A stretch of 64,000 bases of DNA from positions 40,842-104,841 of the forward strand of contig DXBP01000050.1 of assembly GCA_019116445.1 (NCBI GenBank), in the 5' to 3' direction. The notes beneath the pieces were generated by a model that worked only from the letters and a program-made list of their open reading frames with translations, did no database searches and had not been told where the DNA came from. A program made the position numbers and the translations under genes. This stretch comes from Candidatus Gemmiger excrementigallinarum. GTDB lineage: Bacteria; Bacillota; Clostridia; Oscillospirales; Ruminococcaceae. Shown here one piece after another: positions 32,698 through 42,010 of the stretch (positions are counted from its first letter, which is position 1; each line of letters opens with the position of its first letter).

Positions 32698-35028
32698 TCA
32701 GGAACGGGCAGAGCGGCGGCGTAACCATCCGTATACCGCACAGCCGAGCACGCACAGCAGCGAAACAGCCTCGCAGACGCGCCACCACAGGGGACTGTTC
32801 CAGGCGATAGCGATGGTGCCGGAATAGCCGGCGGGGATCGTAAGCACGATGCGGGCGTTTTCACCGCTGGTGATGGCAAAAATCTCGCCGGTGGCAGTAT
32901 CGGCGGCGGTGTAGTGACCGTAGTTGAAGATGGGCACCGAGATGTCGGCGGCATCCCCGGCGTTCTCCACGCTCAGCAGGGCGGTGCCTTGTTGCTTTTC
33001 GTATCCGGTCAGTTTCAGCTCTTCGCTGCCGGGTTTGGGCTGGGCCCAGATCGTTTCATAGATACTGCAGCCGTTGATCATATATTCGCCCAGTCCTACG
33101 TCCCGGGTGTCGTCCCGGCTGATGGTGTTGGCCGAGAGTTCGGTAGAAGTCAGCAACTGCATCTGGAAAACGCCGACGCTCAGCAAAAGGCAGCCAGCCA
33201 GCAGGATGGTGCCCAGCCGGGCCGCTTCGGGGCGGTGCTGCCCGGCCAGCCGCAGAGCCACCAGTGTGGCGGCACAAAGCAGCAGGGTGGCCAGGGCGAG
33301 GAACCGCCAGGGATACTGGAAGGTACCGGCGATTTTGGCAACGCCTTGGCCGAGCCAGCTTTCCACAAAATCCCAGGGGAAGATCTGCAAGGTAAGCACC
33401 GCAGCCAGCATACCCAGCCCGGCGGTCAGCCGCAGAGCGGGGGGCAGTTCCCAGCGGTCCCGCCGGAACAGGCAGAAGAGGACAAGGGCGAGGCCCAGCA
33501 CCAGCGGCAGGCCGAGAGTGAGGCTCATATCGGTGGAAGTACCCGTATAGGTGCCGCCAAAGCCGGGACCAAAGGGGTTGAGCAGCTGCATCAGAGTCAG
33601 GCCTTCCCGCTGGGGTTTGCCCGGCAATCCTTCATTGACCTGCAGGGGAATCGACAGCGTGGTGGTAACAAAAGGCACCAGGAACCAGGCACTGAGTCCC
33701 AGGGCCAGCAGGGCGGCCTTGCCCCAGGCCAGCAGCCGGGCGGGGCGCAGGGTGCGGCGCAGCTGCAGCAGGCAGAACACCAGCAGGAACGCGGCGGTCA
33801 GCTCAGTGGAGATCAGGTGGCTCTGCACCAGTGCTGCCATACCAAAAGCCAGCGGTGCCCACTGGGCGAAGCGGGTTTTTTCGCAGGTGTAGATCTCATA
33901 CACGCCCAGCAATACCAGGGGCAGAAAACTCATGGCGGTGTATTCGCCTACCGCTGCGCGGAAGTAAATGCAAACCAACCGGTAGATCGACAGGGTATAC
34001 AGCGCAGCGCCCAGTACACCACTCCGGCGGCTGCCGGAAATTCTGGCAAAGCACAGATAACTGAAGCCGCAGGCGGCCAGCGTTACGGCAAACACATAGA
34101 CCTGGTAGCAGATGCGCAGCGGCAGCCAGGCATTGTACAAAAGGGCGGGCAGCAGCAGGAACAGTTCGCAGTAGCACAGGGGATTGATGTAACCGTAGCT
34201 GTTCAGGGTGGTGGTGGTTAGCCGTACCGGGAACTGTCCGTAGGAAAGCTCCGCCGCCATGGCCGTAATACGCTGCAGATGGTAGCGCAGATCGTGGCCG
34301 AAATACAGCTGGTCGCTGAACAGCGGCAGGCAGGCGACCACTGTAATGCCCAGCAGCACCAGCGGCAGCCGCAAGGCACGGCGGTGGGCGGCGCCGCGAG
34401 GCCCCACACAGGCAAACAGAAGCCAACCCAGAAAATCCACCACGGCAAAGAAAATTGCAAAGCACACCAGCCGGGTCAACCGATAGATGGGCTGCTCCAC
34501 CAGGCGGATGGAATACAGATACAGCTGCCCTTCGTCATATTGCAGTGTGGCGGTCAGGTCCTGCAGCCGGGCACCGGAACTGACCCAAAGCCGGGTGGAC
34601 ACCGTGCGGTGGCCGTCGTCCAGGGTCAACGTGTCGGCCTGCACGGCGGAAGGTGTTTTCTCAGAGGAAAAGCGCAGGGAACCGGCGCTTTGCAGCACGC
34701 TGAACGTGGGAGCGTCGGGAGTCTGGCAGGAGAAATATTCTACCGTTACGTCGTAGGCCCCGGAGGCCAGGGCGGCCGGCGCCGAGGAGAAGGTGATCTC
34801 CTTATCGCTCACAAAGGAACCGTCGTTCTGGATCTGCAGTGCGCTGCCATCCTCGCTCAGGGCGGCGATGCCGGGAAAGGAATTGGTAAAGGTGTCCGGC
34901 GTCAGCGTCAGGGTGTAGGCCGGGCCGAATAACCCCACAAGCAGCCACAGAAGTACCGCCAGTTCCACGGCCAGGGCGGCGGCAAACAATTTGTTTTTCC
35001 GCAGCAGAGAAAGCGGATGTTGCATCAT
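32698..35028 (-). CDS. Large GT-C/YfhO-like membrane protein
   Basis: 776 residues, AGAGGT upstream of two ATGs. One N-terminal helix (16-36), an extracytoplasmic beta-rich domain (40-165; LTLDDGHRTVSTRLWVSSGA), then about 11 membrane helices, a second external region (635-745; FNYGHYTAADTATGEIFAIT) and a last helix before RRRSARS. The loop YFGHDLRYHLQRITAM after the third helix has the acidic/His pattern of GT-C and 6-PTPS-related membrane proteins, comparable to YfhO, which glycosylates lipoteichoic acid. Acceptor unknown. It is the second gene of a two-gene operon with 35048. Confidence 0.65.
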   Translation of the reverse strand: MMQHPLSLLRKNKLFAAALAVELAVLLWLLVGLFGPAYTLTLTPDTFTNSFPGIAALSEDGSALQIQNDGSFVSDKEITFSSAPAALASGAYDVTVEYFSCQTPDAPTFSVLQSAGSLRFSSEKTPSAVQADTLTLDDGHRTVSTRLWVSSGARLQDLTATLQYDEGQLYLYSIRLVEQPIYRLTRLVCFAIFFAVVDFLGWLLFACVGPRGAAHRRALRLPLVLLGITVVACLPLFSDQLYFGHDLRYHLQRITAMAAELSYGQFPVRLTTTTLNSYGYINPLCYCELFLLLPALLYNAWLPLRICYQVYVFAVTLAACGFSYLCFARISGSRRSGVLGAALYTLSIYRLVCIYFRAAVGEYTAMSFLPLVLLGVYEIYTCEKTRFAQWAPLAFGMAALVQSHLISTELTAAFLLVFCLLQLRRTLRPARLLAWGKAALLALGLSAWFLVPFVTTTLSIPLQVNEGLPGKPQREGLTLMQLLNPFGPGFGGTYTGTSTDMSLTLGLPLVLGLALVLFCLFRRDRWELPPALRLTAGLGMLAAVLTLQIFPWDFVESWLGQGVAKIAGTFQYPWRFLALATLLLCAATLVALRLAGQHRPEAARLGTILLAGCLLLSVGVFQMQLLTSTELSANTISRDDTRDVGLGEYMINGCSIYETIWAQPKPGSEELKLTGYEKQQGTALLSVENAGDAADISVPIFNYGHYTAADTATGEIFAITSGENARIVLTIPAGYSGTIAIAWNSPLWWRVCEAVSLLCVLGCAVYGWLRRRSARS

Positions 35029-35047
35029 TTTTACCTCTTTTCGGGGA

Positions 35048-36808
35048 TCAGCCGTCCCAGATCATGACCTTGGCGTTGAGGATGGAAGAATCTTCCACAG
35101 TGGCGATGTAGTCGCCCCGGGCATTGCGTTCGGTCCGGTCACAGTCCAGCAGACAGATGGCGCGGGCTTCCTCGGTGCCGTCGGCCAGCCGCACTTTGTA
35201 CTTGATCACGGCGTTGTCCGGCACCACGGCCCCCTGCACATAGACCTGCAGGGTGTCCAGCAGCTCGCCGCTGGCGTCCTGGGCGCGGCCGCACCAGGCC
35301 AGATCGTATCCGCCATAGTCATGATATGTCTGGTACCCGTACACGGAGCCGGTCAGGTCCGCGGGCACCTCACCGGCGCCCATGACCTGGGCGTGCAGCT
35401 CCCGTCCCGTGAACCGGCTGAAGAAGAAAGATTCCGCGTCGGGGTTGCTGCCCCAGACGTTTTCGTTGCACAGGATCAGGTCCTCGCCGGTCACGGCGTC
35501 AGCCAGTCCGGCTTTCAGGGTGTCTGCAAAGAAGTAATAATTTTCCAGGTTCTGGGCGTGGTGGCTGCGCAGGCAGGCGCGGGTGTAGGCGCCGTTGGCA
35601 CACAGCCCCACAGCAATGGCACCGGCCAGCACCAGCCGCAGCACAACATTCGGTGCCGCCGGCAGCCGGGTCAGGGCGCCTGCCAGCAAAACGACCAGCG
35701 CGGCCAGCAGCAGTGCCAGGCCTACGGAACTGGCCGCCGCCGGAATGTAACCCCACTTCCAGGTGATGGCTTCCGGAGCCTGGTACCGCTCAGAACAGGC
35801 CAGCAGCAGCGCGGGACCGGCCCAAAGGCCCAGGCCCAGCAGTGCCAGACCGCCCAGGGCTTTGGGGGCGGTTTTCAGGCGGGGGGCCGCAAAGCAAAGC
35901 ACCAGACCCGCCACGATCCCCAGCAGCAGCGGCCACAGTTTGTCGCCGTTGGTGATGACGCTGGGGTCCTCCTCCTGCAGCATGGGGCCCAGGAAGGGCA
36001 GGGAAGCGGCCATCTGCTGCACCGTGACCCGGGCAATTTCCGGCAGATTCAGCGACAGAGCGTTGCCGGTGGAGCCGGTTCCGCGGGAACAGCCCAGGTG
36101 AAAGGCCAGTGCCACCGCCGTGCCAGCCACCGTGGGGGCGCAGGCCAGCAGTCCTTTCTTAATGCTGCGGTACAGCACCACCCACAGCACCACAGCGAGG
36201 ACGGTATACATATAGCCGATCTCATAGGTGCCGCAGGAAACAAACGCCAGAATACCCGCAGCCACACCCCAGCGGCGGTGGCCGGTGTCCTGCATCCGCA
36301 GCAGACACAGCCAGCCGGCCATGGCCCAGAACAACGCTTTCTGGGGGACGGCATAGTAGCTGTACATCCCCTCGTTGAAGATGGGCGCCAGCGACAGGGC
36401 CAGGGCAAAACTGCCCAGGGCCAAGGCGTCACTGCGGCTCAGCCGGGCCACCACGCGGCTGGTCAGGAATCCGGCGGCCGCCGTTACACCGATGATGTAC
36501 AGCCGGTAGCTGGTCAGACTGCCGAAGAACAGCAGTGAGAACGCCGACGGATAATGGAAGGGGAAGAACCGGACCTGCTGCAGCGTGAAATACCGCAGCC
36601 GTTCGGCCAGGTCCTGCAGAAGATACTGCCAGAAGGGCATCCGCTCAAAGTCAAACATCCATTTGTTCAGCGTCAGCCGGTCGTCGCCTTCTGGCGGTAC
36701 GCTGATGGTGACGCGCAGATACATGACCGCAAAAACCAGTACCAGCAGGTACCCAGCGGCCAGCAGCAGCCGGCGATGCCGCCGGCACAGGGTGGAGATG
36801 GAATTCAT
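35048..36808 (-). CDS. Polytopic membrane protein, GT-C-like, with extracytoplasmic C-terminal domain
   Basis: 586 residues from ATG 36808, which has AAGGAGG eight bases upstream; the longer frame to 36835 lacks a site. First helix at about 15-35, an external loop with PEGDDRLTLNKWMFDFE (paired Asp, candidate GT-C metal site), about 11 further helices, and a soluble tail from about residue 440 (NYYFFADTLKAGLADAVTGE to MIWDG) placed outside. The arrangement equals that of GtrII/GT-C type transferases. No precise family can be named. Probably cotranscribed with the 32698 gene 19 bases downstream. Confidence 0.6.
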   Translation of the reverse strand: MNSISTLCRRHRRLLLAAGYLLVLVFAVMYLRVTISVPPEGDDRLTLNKWMFDFERMPFWQYLLQDLAERLRYFTLQQVRFFPFHYPSAFSLLFFGSLTSYRLYIIGVTAAAGFLTSRVVARLSRSDALALGSFALALSLAPIFNEGMYSYYAVPQKALFWAMAGWLCLLRMQDTGHRRWGVAAGILAFVSCGTYEIGYMYTVLAVVLWVVLYRSIKKGLLACAPTVAGTAVALAFHLGCSRGTGSTGNALSLNLPEIARVTVQQMAASLPFLGPMLQEEDPSVITNGDKLWPLLLGIVAGLVLCFAAPRLKTAPKALGGLALLGLGLWAGPALLLACSERYQAPEAITWKWGYIPAAASSVGLALLLAALVVLLAGALTRLPAAPNVVLRLVLAGAIAVGLCANGAYTRACLRSHHAQNLENYYFFADTLKAGLADAVTGEDLILCNENVWGSNPDAESFFFSRFTGRELHAQVMGAGEVPADLTGSVYGYQTYHDYGGYDLAWCGRAQDASGELLDTLQVYVQGAVVPDNAVIKYKVRLADGTEEARAICLLDCDRTERNARGDYIATVEDSSILNAKVMIWDG

Positions 36809-36846
36809 CAGGGGCCTCCTTGCCAAAGGATACAAAAATTCACCTT

Positions 36847-36875
36847 ATTATAACACGCGTCTGCACCCGGCGCAA
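36847..36875 (-). promoter_or_regulatory. Promoter of the two-gene membrane glycosyltransferase-like operon
   Basis: Minus strand: TTGCGC (36875-36870), 17-bp spacer, TATAAT (36852-36847), 39 bases upstream of the start. Confidence 0.75.
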
Positions 36876-36969
36876 TGCGCCGGAATTTGTGCATCCCGGC
36901 ATCCTGCTGTGAAGAAAACCGTCGGGTTTTGGCAGATTTGCGCGTTTTGGGCGCTGCAGGCATAGCGGC

Positions 36970-36998
36970 TTGCGTTTTGGGCAGAAGTATGGTATCAT
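36970..36998 (+). promoter_or_regulatory. Promoter of the CorC/CNNM gene
   Basis: TTGCGT (36970-36975), 17-bp spacer, TATCAT (36993-36998); leader about 75 bases. Confidence 0.6.
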
Positions 36999-37078
36999 AC
37001 ATTACAATATGCATTCACTGTACTTTAGGCAAAACGCATAAAATTTTAATACAGAAAGTAGAGTTGGTAGTTTCCCCC

Positions 37079-38416
37079 ATGGACGATGGCAGTATATTTA
37101 TGATCGTTGCACTGGTCATTCTGGTGTGCATGTCGGCATTCTTTTCTTCGGCCGAAACCGCGTATTCTTCGCTGAACCTGATCCGTCTGCGCAGCCGCGC
37201 TGACGCCGGCGACCGGCAGGCCGCCAAGGTTCTCTCGCTGGCAGAGCGGTACGACAGCCTGCTCAGCACCATCCTTATCGGCAACAATATCGTGAACATC
37301 GGTGCTTCTTCTATCGGCACCGTTTTGTTCACCAAGGTACTGGGCGGGGCGTACGGCCCCACGGTGTCCACCGTTGTGCTCACGCTGGTGGTGCTCACCT
37401 TCGGTGAGATCACCCCCAAGAGCATGGCCAAGGAGATGCCGGAATCGCTGGCCCTGAGCTTTGCCCCTACTTTGAGCGTGCTGGTTACTATCTTCACCCC
37501 GCTGAACTGGATCTTCGGCCAGTGGAAAAACTTCCTGGCAAAGCGGTTCTATAAGGGCGAACGGGACACCATCACCGAAGGCGAGCTGGTCACGATGGTC
37601 AGCGAGGCCGAAAAGGACGGCGAGCTGACCGACCGGGAAAGCGAACTGATCCGCAGCGCCATTGAGTTTGACGACGTGGAGGTGCAGGATGTCCTGACGC
37701 CCCGCGTGGACGTGGTGGCTGTGGAGGACGACACCCCCATGGAAGAAGTGGTGGATATGTTTGCCGAAAGCGGGTACTCCCGTCTGCCGGTCTATCATGA
37801 AACCATTGACAACATCATCGGTGTGGTGCACGAGAAGGACTGCTTTGCGGCACTGCGCAAGGGCAACGTCAAGGAAGTCAAGCTGGAGGACATTGTAGGC
37901 CCCACGCTGTACACCACCACCGCCACGCAGATTTCGAGCCTGCTGCTCACCCTGCGGGAGAGCAAACACCACATGGCTGTTGTGGTGGATGAATACGGCG
38001 GCACGGCCGGCATCATCACCCTGGAGGACATCCTGGAGGAGCTGGTCGGCGAGATCTGGGACGAACACGACGACGTGGTGGAGGAGATCCATCAGCAGAG
38101 CGACGGCAGCTGGCTGGTATCCGGCGCTGCCGGCATCGACGATGTGGCCGAGGAACTCTCCATCAAGGACCAGGAAGAAATTGATGCCATCGCCATCAGC
38201 GGCCTGGTGCAGGAAAAGCTGGGCCGCCTGCCCAAGGTGGGCGATCATTTCGCCTGGGGCGACTGCGACGGCACGGTGACCCGTGTAAGCCACCGCCGTG
38301 TGCAGGAAGTCCGTTTGACCCGCCGCCCGCCGGAGGAGGAAGAACACCACCGCAAGGGCGAACGTCGGGACCATCGGGAACGGGATAAAGAGCGGGAAAA
38401 CCGCCGCGCACAATAG
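37079..38416 (+). CDS. CNNM/CorC-family transporter-associated protein (HlyC/CorC)
   Basis: 445 residues from ATG 37079; TTG 37064, better placed behind AGAAAG, is an alternative start. The N-terminal CNNM/DUF21 domain has three to four helices (from [20 protein letters not shown], where FFSSAETA is the family signature, to [14 protein letters not shown]). A CBS pair spans about 195-320 ([40 protein letters not shown]). A CorC_HlyC transporter-associated domain ends near 410, followed by an unusual Arg/Glu/His-rich charged tail of about 30 residues. The family exports or regulates magnesium across the cytoplasmic membrane. It stands alone, with a terminator after it. Confidence 0.9.
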   Translation: MDDGSIFMIVALVILVCMSAFFSSAETAYSSLNLIRLRSRADAGDRQAAKVLSLAERYDSLLSTILIGNNIVNIGASSIGTVLFTKVLGGAYGPTVSTVVLTLVVLTFGEITPKSMAKEMPESLALSFAPTLSVLVTIFTPLNWIFGQWKNFLAKRFYKGERDTITEGELVTMVSEAEKDGELTDRESELIRSAIEFDDVEVQDVLTPRVDVVAVEDDTPMEEVVDMFAESGYSRLPVYHETIDNIIGVVHEKDCFAALRKGNVKEVKLEDIVGPTLYTTTATQISSLLLTLRESKHHMAVVVDEYGGTAGIITLEDILEELVGEIWDEHDDVVEEIHQQSDGSWLVSGAAGIDDVAEELSIKDQEEIDAIAISGLVQEKLGRLPKVGDHFAWGDCDGTVTRVSHRRVQEVRLTRRPPEEEEHHRKGERRDHRERDKERENRRAQ

Positions 38417-38435
38417 ATAAAGTAAACTAAGTATA

Positions 38436-38482
38436 GGAAAAACCGGGCGGGCAAGCCAATCTGGCTTGCCCGCCCGGTTTTT
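38436..38482. terminator. Bidirectional terminator between convergent genes
   Basis: AAAAACCGGGCGGGCAAGCC pairs with GGCTTGCCCGCCCGGTTTTT; T-tracts on both strands. Confidence 0.95.
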
Positions 38483-38504
38483 TGTGGAAAACATCGCAAG
38501 AATT

Positions 38505-39338
38505 TTACCGATGGAGGAGCTTTTCGATATTGCCGTACGCAATCTTTTCGGTTTCCTGCCGGGTGAAATCCATCCGGCTCAATGCATCCAGATAGGAAGG
38601 ATAGATTTCACCCGGCTGTAGAATGCGGCTGTCCGGATAGTCGGTGGCAAAAATCAGCCGGTCGGCACCGAACCGGTGCAAAATATCCTCGGTTTTTGCA
38701 AACCCATAACTGCGCAGAAAGTGGGGCAGAATGGCAGAAAAATCTACATAGGCGCGTGTGGGCAACAGCGCCTCCCACTGGAATGCGCCCATATGGGATA
38801 CGATGACCCGCAGTTTTGGGTATTGTTCCAGCACACGCAGAATCCGCGCCGCGGCATCGGGGTCATCGGCGGTATGGGGGTAGGAATGGATCGCAACGGG
38901 TAGATCCCGCTGCTGCGCAAACGCATAGATCGCTTGATTGCATTCGTCATCCGCGGAGATGCCGGTGTTGGTAGGGTGAAGTTTGATTCCGTCCAGACCA
39001 CACCTGTCGATGGCCCGGCCAAGGGCCTTCACGGATTCCTCCGGGGCGTTTCGCGGGTCCACGTCGGCAAAGGCAAAGAAGCGGCCGGGGTATTGCTGCT
39101 TTAAGGCAGCAAGATTCCGATGCACGGCATCTATGGTAAACTCCATCGACATGAGCCACGGGTCATTGAAGGGCATGATGACGGCTTTCTCGATGTGGAA
39201 TGCCTCCATCTTTGCCAGATATTGGGTGAGATCGGCATGTACCCATACGTCGTCCGCGTCGGGATTGGCCTCGTGCACGGCATCGGGCAGGATATGAATA
39301 TGAGCATCGATTTTTTTCAGCTTTCTCCAGTCAACCAC
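38505..39338 (-). CDS. Amidohydrolase-family (amidohydrolase 2, ACMSD-like) metal-dependent hydrolase
   Basis: 277 residues, GTG start with AAGGAG 11 bases upstream. TIM-barrel metal hydrolase: HxH in KIDAHIHILPD, the LDGIKLHPT strand, His in VAIHSYPH and VIVSHMGAFQWE, and the closing Asp in FATDYPDS. The family decarboxylates or hydrolyses varied carbonyl substrates. It is alone on its strand between a terminator and the tRNA gene, so the genetic context gives no clue to substrate. Confidence 0.8.
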   Translation of the reverse strand: MVDWRKLKKIDAHIHILPDAVHEANPDADDVWVHADLTQYLAKMEAFHIEKAVIMPFNDPWLMSMEFTIDAVHRNLAALKQQYPGRFFAFADVDPRNAPEESVKALGRAIDRCGLDGIKLHPTNTGISADDECNQAIYAFAQQRDLPVAIHSYPHTADDPDAAARILRVLEQYPKLRVIVSHMGAFQWEALLPTRAYVDFSAILPHFLRSYGFAKTEDILHRFGADRLIFATDYPDSRILQPGEIYPSYLDALSRMDFTRQETEKIAYGNIEKLLHR

Positions 39339-39396
39339 CGGGAATCACACTCCTTATATCCGAATGCTGGATGGAAATATCCCTCGACATAGCAAC

Positions 39397-39429
39397 AAAA
39401 AAATCGGTCGACAAAATCGACCGATTTTT
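39397..39429 (-). terminator. Terminator of the tRNA-Val gene
   Basis: AAAAATCGGTCGA pairs with TCGACCGATTTTT, starting 2 bases after the tRNA 3' end; T-tract on the minus strand. Confidence 0.9.
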
Positions 39430-39431
39430 CT

Positions 39432-39507
39432 TGGTGGACGGTACAGGACTCGAACCTGTGACCTCCTGCACGTCAAGCAGATGCTCTACCAGCTGAGCTA
39501 ACCGTCC
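39432..39507 (-). tRNA. tRNA-Val (anticodon GAC)
   Basis: 76 bases including an encoded CCA end. Acceptor GGACGGT pairs with ACCGTCC before ACCA; D arm GCTCAGCTGGTAGAGC; anticodon stem-loop TCTGC-TTGACGT-GCAGG with anticodon GAC; T arm ACAGG-TTCGAGT-CCTGT. GAC reads the valine codons GUC and GUU. It is a single-gene unit with its own promoter and terminator. Confidence 0.97.
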
Positions 39508-39548
39508 ATGTTTTGCTTTTTTGTGCCGCGCTTCTTGCGACGCCAGTA

Positions 39549-39577
39549 ATCATACCAAATCCCGACGAAAAAATCAA
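39549..39577 (-). promoter_or_regulatory. Promoter of the tRNA-Val gene
   Basis: Minus strand: TTGATT (39577-39572), 17-bp spacer, TATGAT (39554-39549), 42 bases upstream of the mature 5' end. Confidence 0.75.
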
Positions 39578-39661
39578 GCCCTTTTTTCAAAAAAATCAAA
39601 CTTTTTTTGAAAATGACGATTTTGCGCACTTTTTGCTTCGACAAAAACCCGGTGGCTACGG

Positions 39662-39690
39662 TGGACGGCTCCGGGATTTTGTGGTATACT
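39662..39690 (+). promoter_or_regulatory. Promoter of the ruvCAB operon
   Basis: TGGACG (39662-39667), 17-bp spacer, TATACT (39685-39690), 31 bases upstream of the ruvC start. Confidence 0.55.
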
Positions 39691-39720
39691 ATATCGGTTA
39701 AAGTGGGGAGGTGTAGAAAG

Positions 39721-40218
39721 TTGCGGGTATTGGGCATTGATCCCGGCTATGCCATTGTGGGCTGGGGGGTCGTGGAATACGAAGGAAATCGCCTTGCTCC
39801 CATCGGGTACGGCGCTGTCCTTACCGAAAAGGACACCCCCTTTGAGCAGCGACTGGCAGAGATTTACGATTCTGTGCTGGATATTTGCCAGCGTTACCAG
39901 CCCGAGGCACTCTCCATCGAAAAACTGTATTATCAGCACAACCAGACCACGGTCATCGGCGTGGCGGAAGCCCGCGGCGTGATTTTGCTGGCAGCTGCCA
40001 AATGCGGCGTGCCGATCTACGAATACACCCCCATGCAGGTCAAACAGGCCATTACCGGGTACGGTAAGGCTATGAAAAAGCAAATCCAGGAGATGACCCG
40101 TATGCTGCTGCACCTGGAGGCGATCCCCAAACCCGACGATACGGCGGATGCCCTGGGCATGGCCATTGCCCACTGCCATTGCAGCCGCAGCCGTCTGATG
40201 GGCACCCGGCCGCGCTGA
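39721..40218 (+). CDS. ruvC: Crossover junction endodeoxyribonuclease RuvC
   Basis: 165 residues. The start is TTG 39721: GGGGAGGTG lies 8 bases upstream and translation then begins with the family's own RVLGIDPG. Resolves Holliday junctions by paired nicks, working with RuvAB. Catalytic acidic residues: Asp7 (GIDPG), Glu67 (SIEKLYY), Asp140 and Asp143 (DDTADALGMAIAH). Full length and intact. First gene of ruvC-ruvA-ruvB. Confidence 0.96.
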   Translation: MRVLGIDPGYAIVGWGVVEYEGNRLAPIGYGAVLTEKDTPFEQRLAEIYDSVLDICQRYQPEALSIEKLYYQHNQTTVIGVAEARGVILLAAAKCGVPIYEYTPMQVKQAITGYGKAMKKQIQEMTRMLLHLEAIPKPDDTADALGMAIAHCHCSRSRLMGTRPR

Positions 40219-40257
40219 CACACGGCACCGGCCCTTTGAAATGCGAGGAACCGAACT

Positions 40258-40863
40258 ATGATTTATTGCCTGACCGGCAAAATTTTGAAAAAGACGCTGG
40301 ACTCCGCCGTCATCAGCTGCGGCGGGGTCGGTTACGCTGTGCAGATCCCGGCCACCACCGGGGAATCCCTGCCTGCACCCGGGCAGGAGGGCACGGTCTA
40401 TACGGTTATGAATGTGAGCGAGAACGATGTTTCCCTCTACGGCTTTGCCACCGAGGAACAGCGGGACTGCTTCAAGATGCTCACCGCTGTTTCCGGTGTG
40501 GGGCCCAAGGCAGGACTGGCCATCCTTTCGGTGATGAGCCCTGAAAAAATCGCGCTGGCGGCATCCTCCGGCGACCACAAAGCCTTCACCAAGGCGTCGG
40601 GCGTGGGCCCCAAGCTGGCCCAGCGCATCACGCTGGAGCTCAAGGATAAAGTGGGCAAGGGTCTGGCCGAAGGCACCGGCTTCGGTGGGGGCGACTTCTC
40701 GGCACCGGCGCCCAGTTCGGCACCCGCCCAGGCGGTGGCTGCGCTGGTCAGCCTGGGGTATACGCCCTCCGACGCGGCGGCCGCCGTAGCCCGGGTGGAC
40801 GAAACCCTGCCTGTGCAGGATATTATCAAAGTGGCGCTGCGCAGCCTTTCGCGCGCCCGGTAA
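40258..40863 (+). CDS. ruvA: Holliday junction branch-migration protein RuvA
   Basis: 201 residues. Tetrameric DNA-binding platform that targets RuvB to Holliday junctions. Domain I OB-fold (MIYCLTGKI...GGVGYAVQIP), domain II with two helix-hairpin-helix motifs (LTAVSGVGPKAGLAILS and TKASGVGPKLAQRITLELKD), a flexible linker around 138-150 and the C-terminal RuvB-binding domain III (VAALVSLGYTPSDAAAAV). 39 bases after ruvC. Confidence 0.97.
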   Translation: MIYCLTGKILKKTLDSAVISCGGVGYAVQIPATTGESLPAPGQEGTVYTVMNVSENDVSLYGFATEEQRDCFKMLTAVSGVGPKAGLAILSVMSPEKIALAASSGDHKAFTKASGVGPKLAQRITLELKDKVGKGLAEGTGFGGGDFSAPAPSSAPAQAVAALVSLGYTPSDAAAAVARVDETLPVQDIIKVALRSLSRAR

Positions 40864-40880
40864 GGAGGGGATAGACCGCT

Positions 40881-41933
40881 ATGAATCAGGAATATACTGT
40901 GGACCCCAGCCGGCTGGTCAGCCCCGACGCTATGCCGGCTGACGCCGAAGAAATCAGCCTGCGCCCCAAAACGCTGGATGATTACGTGGGGCAGGAAAAA
41001 GCCAAGGGCAACCTGCGGGTCTATCTGCGGGCGGCCCAGCAGCGCGGGGAACCCATGGACCACATTCTGCTCTACGGTCCCCCGGGCCTGGGCAAAACGA
41101 CCCTGGCCGGTATCGTGGCCCAGGAGATGGGGGTACAGATCCGCATCACCTCGGGTCCCGCCATCGAAAAGCCCGGCGACCTGGCCGCCCTGCTGACCAA
41201 CCTGCAGGAGGGGGATGTGCTCTTTATTGACGAGATTCATCGTCTGTCCCGCCAGGTGGAGGAAGTGCTCTACCCGGCGCTGGAGGATTACGCCCTGGAT
41301 ATTATGATCGGCAAGGGCCCCACAGCCCAAAGCATCCGCATCAATCTGCCGCGGTTTACGCTGATTGGCGCCACCACGCGGGCCGGCCAGCTTACGGGGC
41401 CGCTGCGGGACCGCTTTGGTATCCTGCTGAAGCTGGAACCCTACAGCCCCAGGGAACTGGGGCAGATCATCACCCGCAGCGCGGGAATCCTGGGCATTCC
41501 CATCACCGAGGAAGGCGCTCTGGAGCTGGCGCGGTGCAGCCGCGGCACGCCCCGTATCGCTAACCGCCTGCTCAAGCGGGTGCGGGATTTCGCCACCGTG
41601 CAGGGTGACGGCACCATTGATGAAGAAACCGCTGTGGAGGCCCGCAAATGGATGGATATTGACGAGATGGGCCTGGATGAACTGGACCGCAGCCTGCTGC
41701 GTGCCATCATCGAGATGTATGGAGGTGGCCCCGTTGGCCTGGAAACGCTGGCGGCGGCCCTGGGCGAGGAGAGTGTTACCCTGGAGGACCTCTGCGAACC
41801 TTATCTGATGCAGATGGGGATGCTCACCCGGACCCCCCGCGGGCGCTGCGTGACCCGCCTTGCCTACGAGCACCTGCACATGGCTGTGCCCCGCCGGCTT
41901 GACGAGGACGACGGCCAGCAGAGTATGTTCTGA
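40881..41933 (+). CDS. ruvB: Holliday junction branch-migration ATPase RuvB
   Basis: 350 residues, AAGGAGG upstream. AAA+ motor hexamer that pulls DNA through the RuvA-junction complex. N-terminal [19 protein letters not shown], Walker [12 protein letters not shown], Walker [10 protein letters not shown], sensor [18 protein letters not shown] (including the arginine finger) and the C-terminal winged helix ([17 protein letters not shown] ... [16 protein letters not shown]). 18 bases after ruvA. Confidence 0.98.
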   Translation: MNQEYTVDPSRLVSPDAMPADAEEISLRPKTLDDYVGQEKAKGNLRVYLRAAQQRGEPMDHILLYGPPGLGKTTLAGIVAQEMGVQIRITSGPAIEKPGDLAALLTNLQEGDVLFIDEIHRLSRQVEEVLYPALEDYALDIMIGKGPTAQSIRINLPRFTLIGATTRAGQLTGPLRDRFGILLKLEPYSPRELGQIITRSAGILGIPITEEGALELARCSRGTPRIANRLLKRVRDFATVQGDGTIDEETAVEARKWMDIDEMGLDELDRSLLRAIIEMYGGGPVGLETLAAALGEESVTLEDLCEPYLMQMGMLTRTPRGRCVTRLAYEHLHMAVPRRLDEDDGQQSMF

Positions 41934-42010
41934 GTTTTGACTACTTTTCGCACGGCCGGACAGGCCGGCGGCATACAATACAATGAATTATCGAAGCAGG
42001 AAAGGATTTG

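Noticed and set aside
39361..39430. Inverted repeat with A/T tracts as a mobile-element or attachment site next to the tRNA
   Set aside because: It is a normal intrinsic terminator for the tRNA gene; no integrase or direct repeat of the tRNA 3' end was seen in the window.
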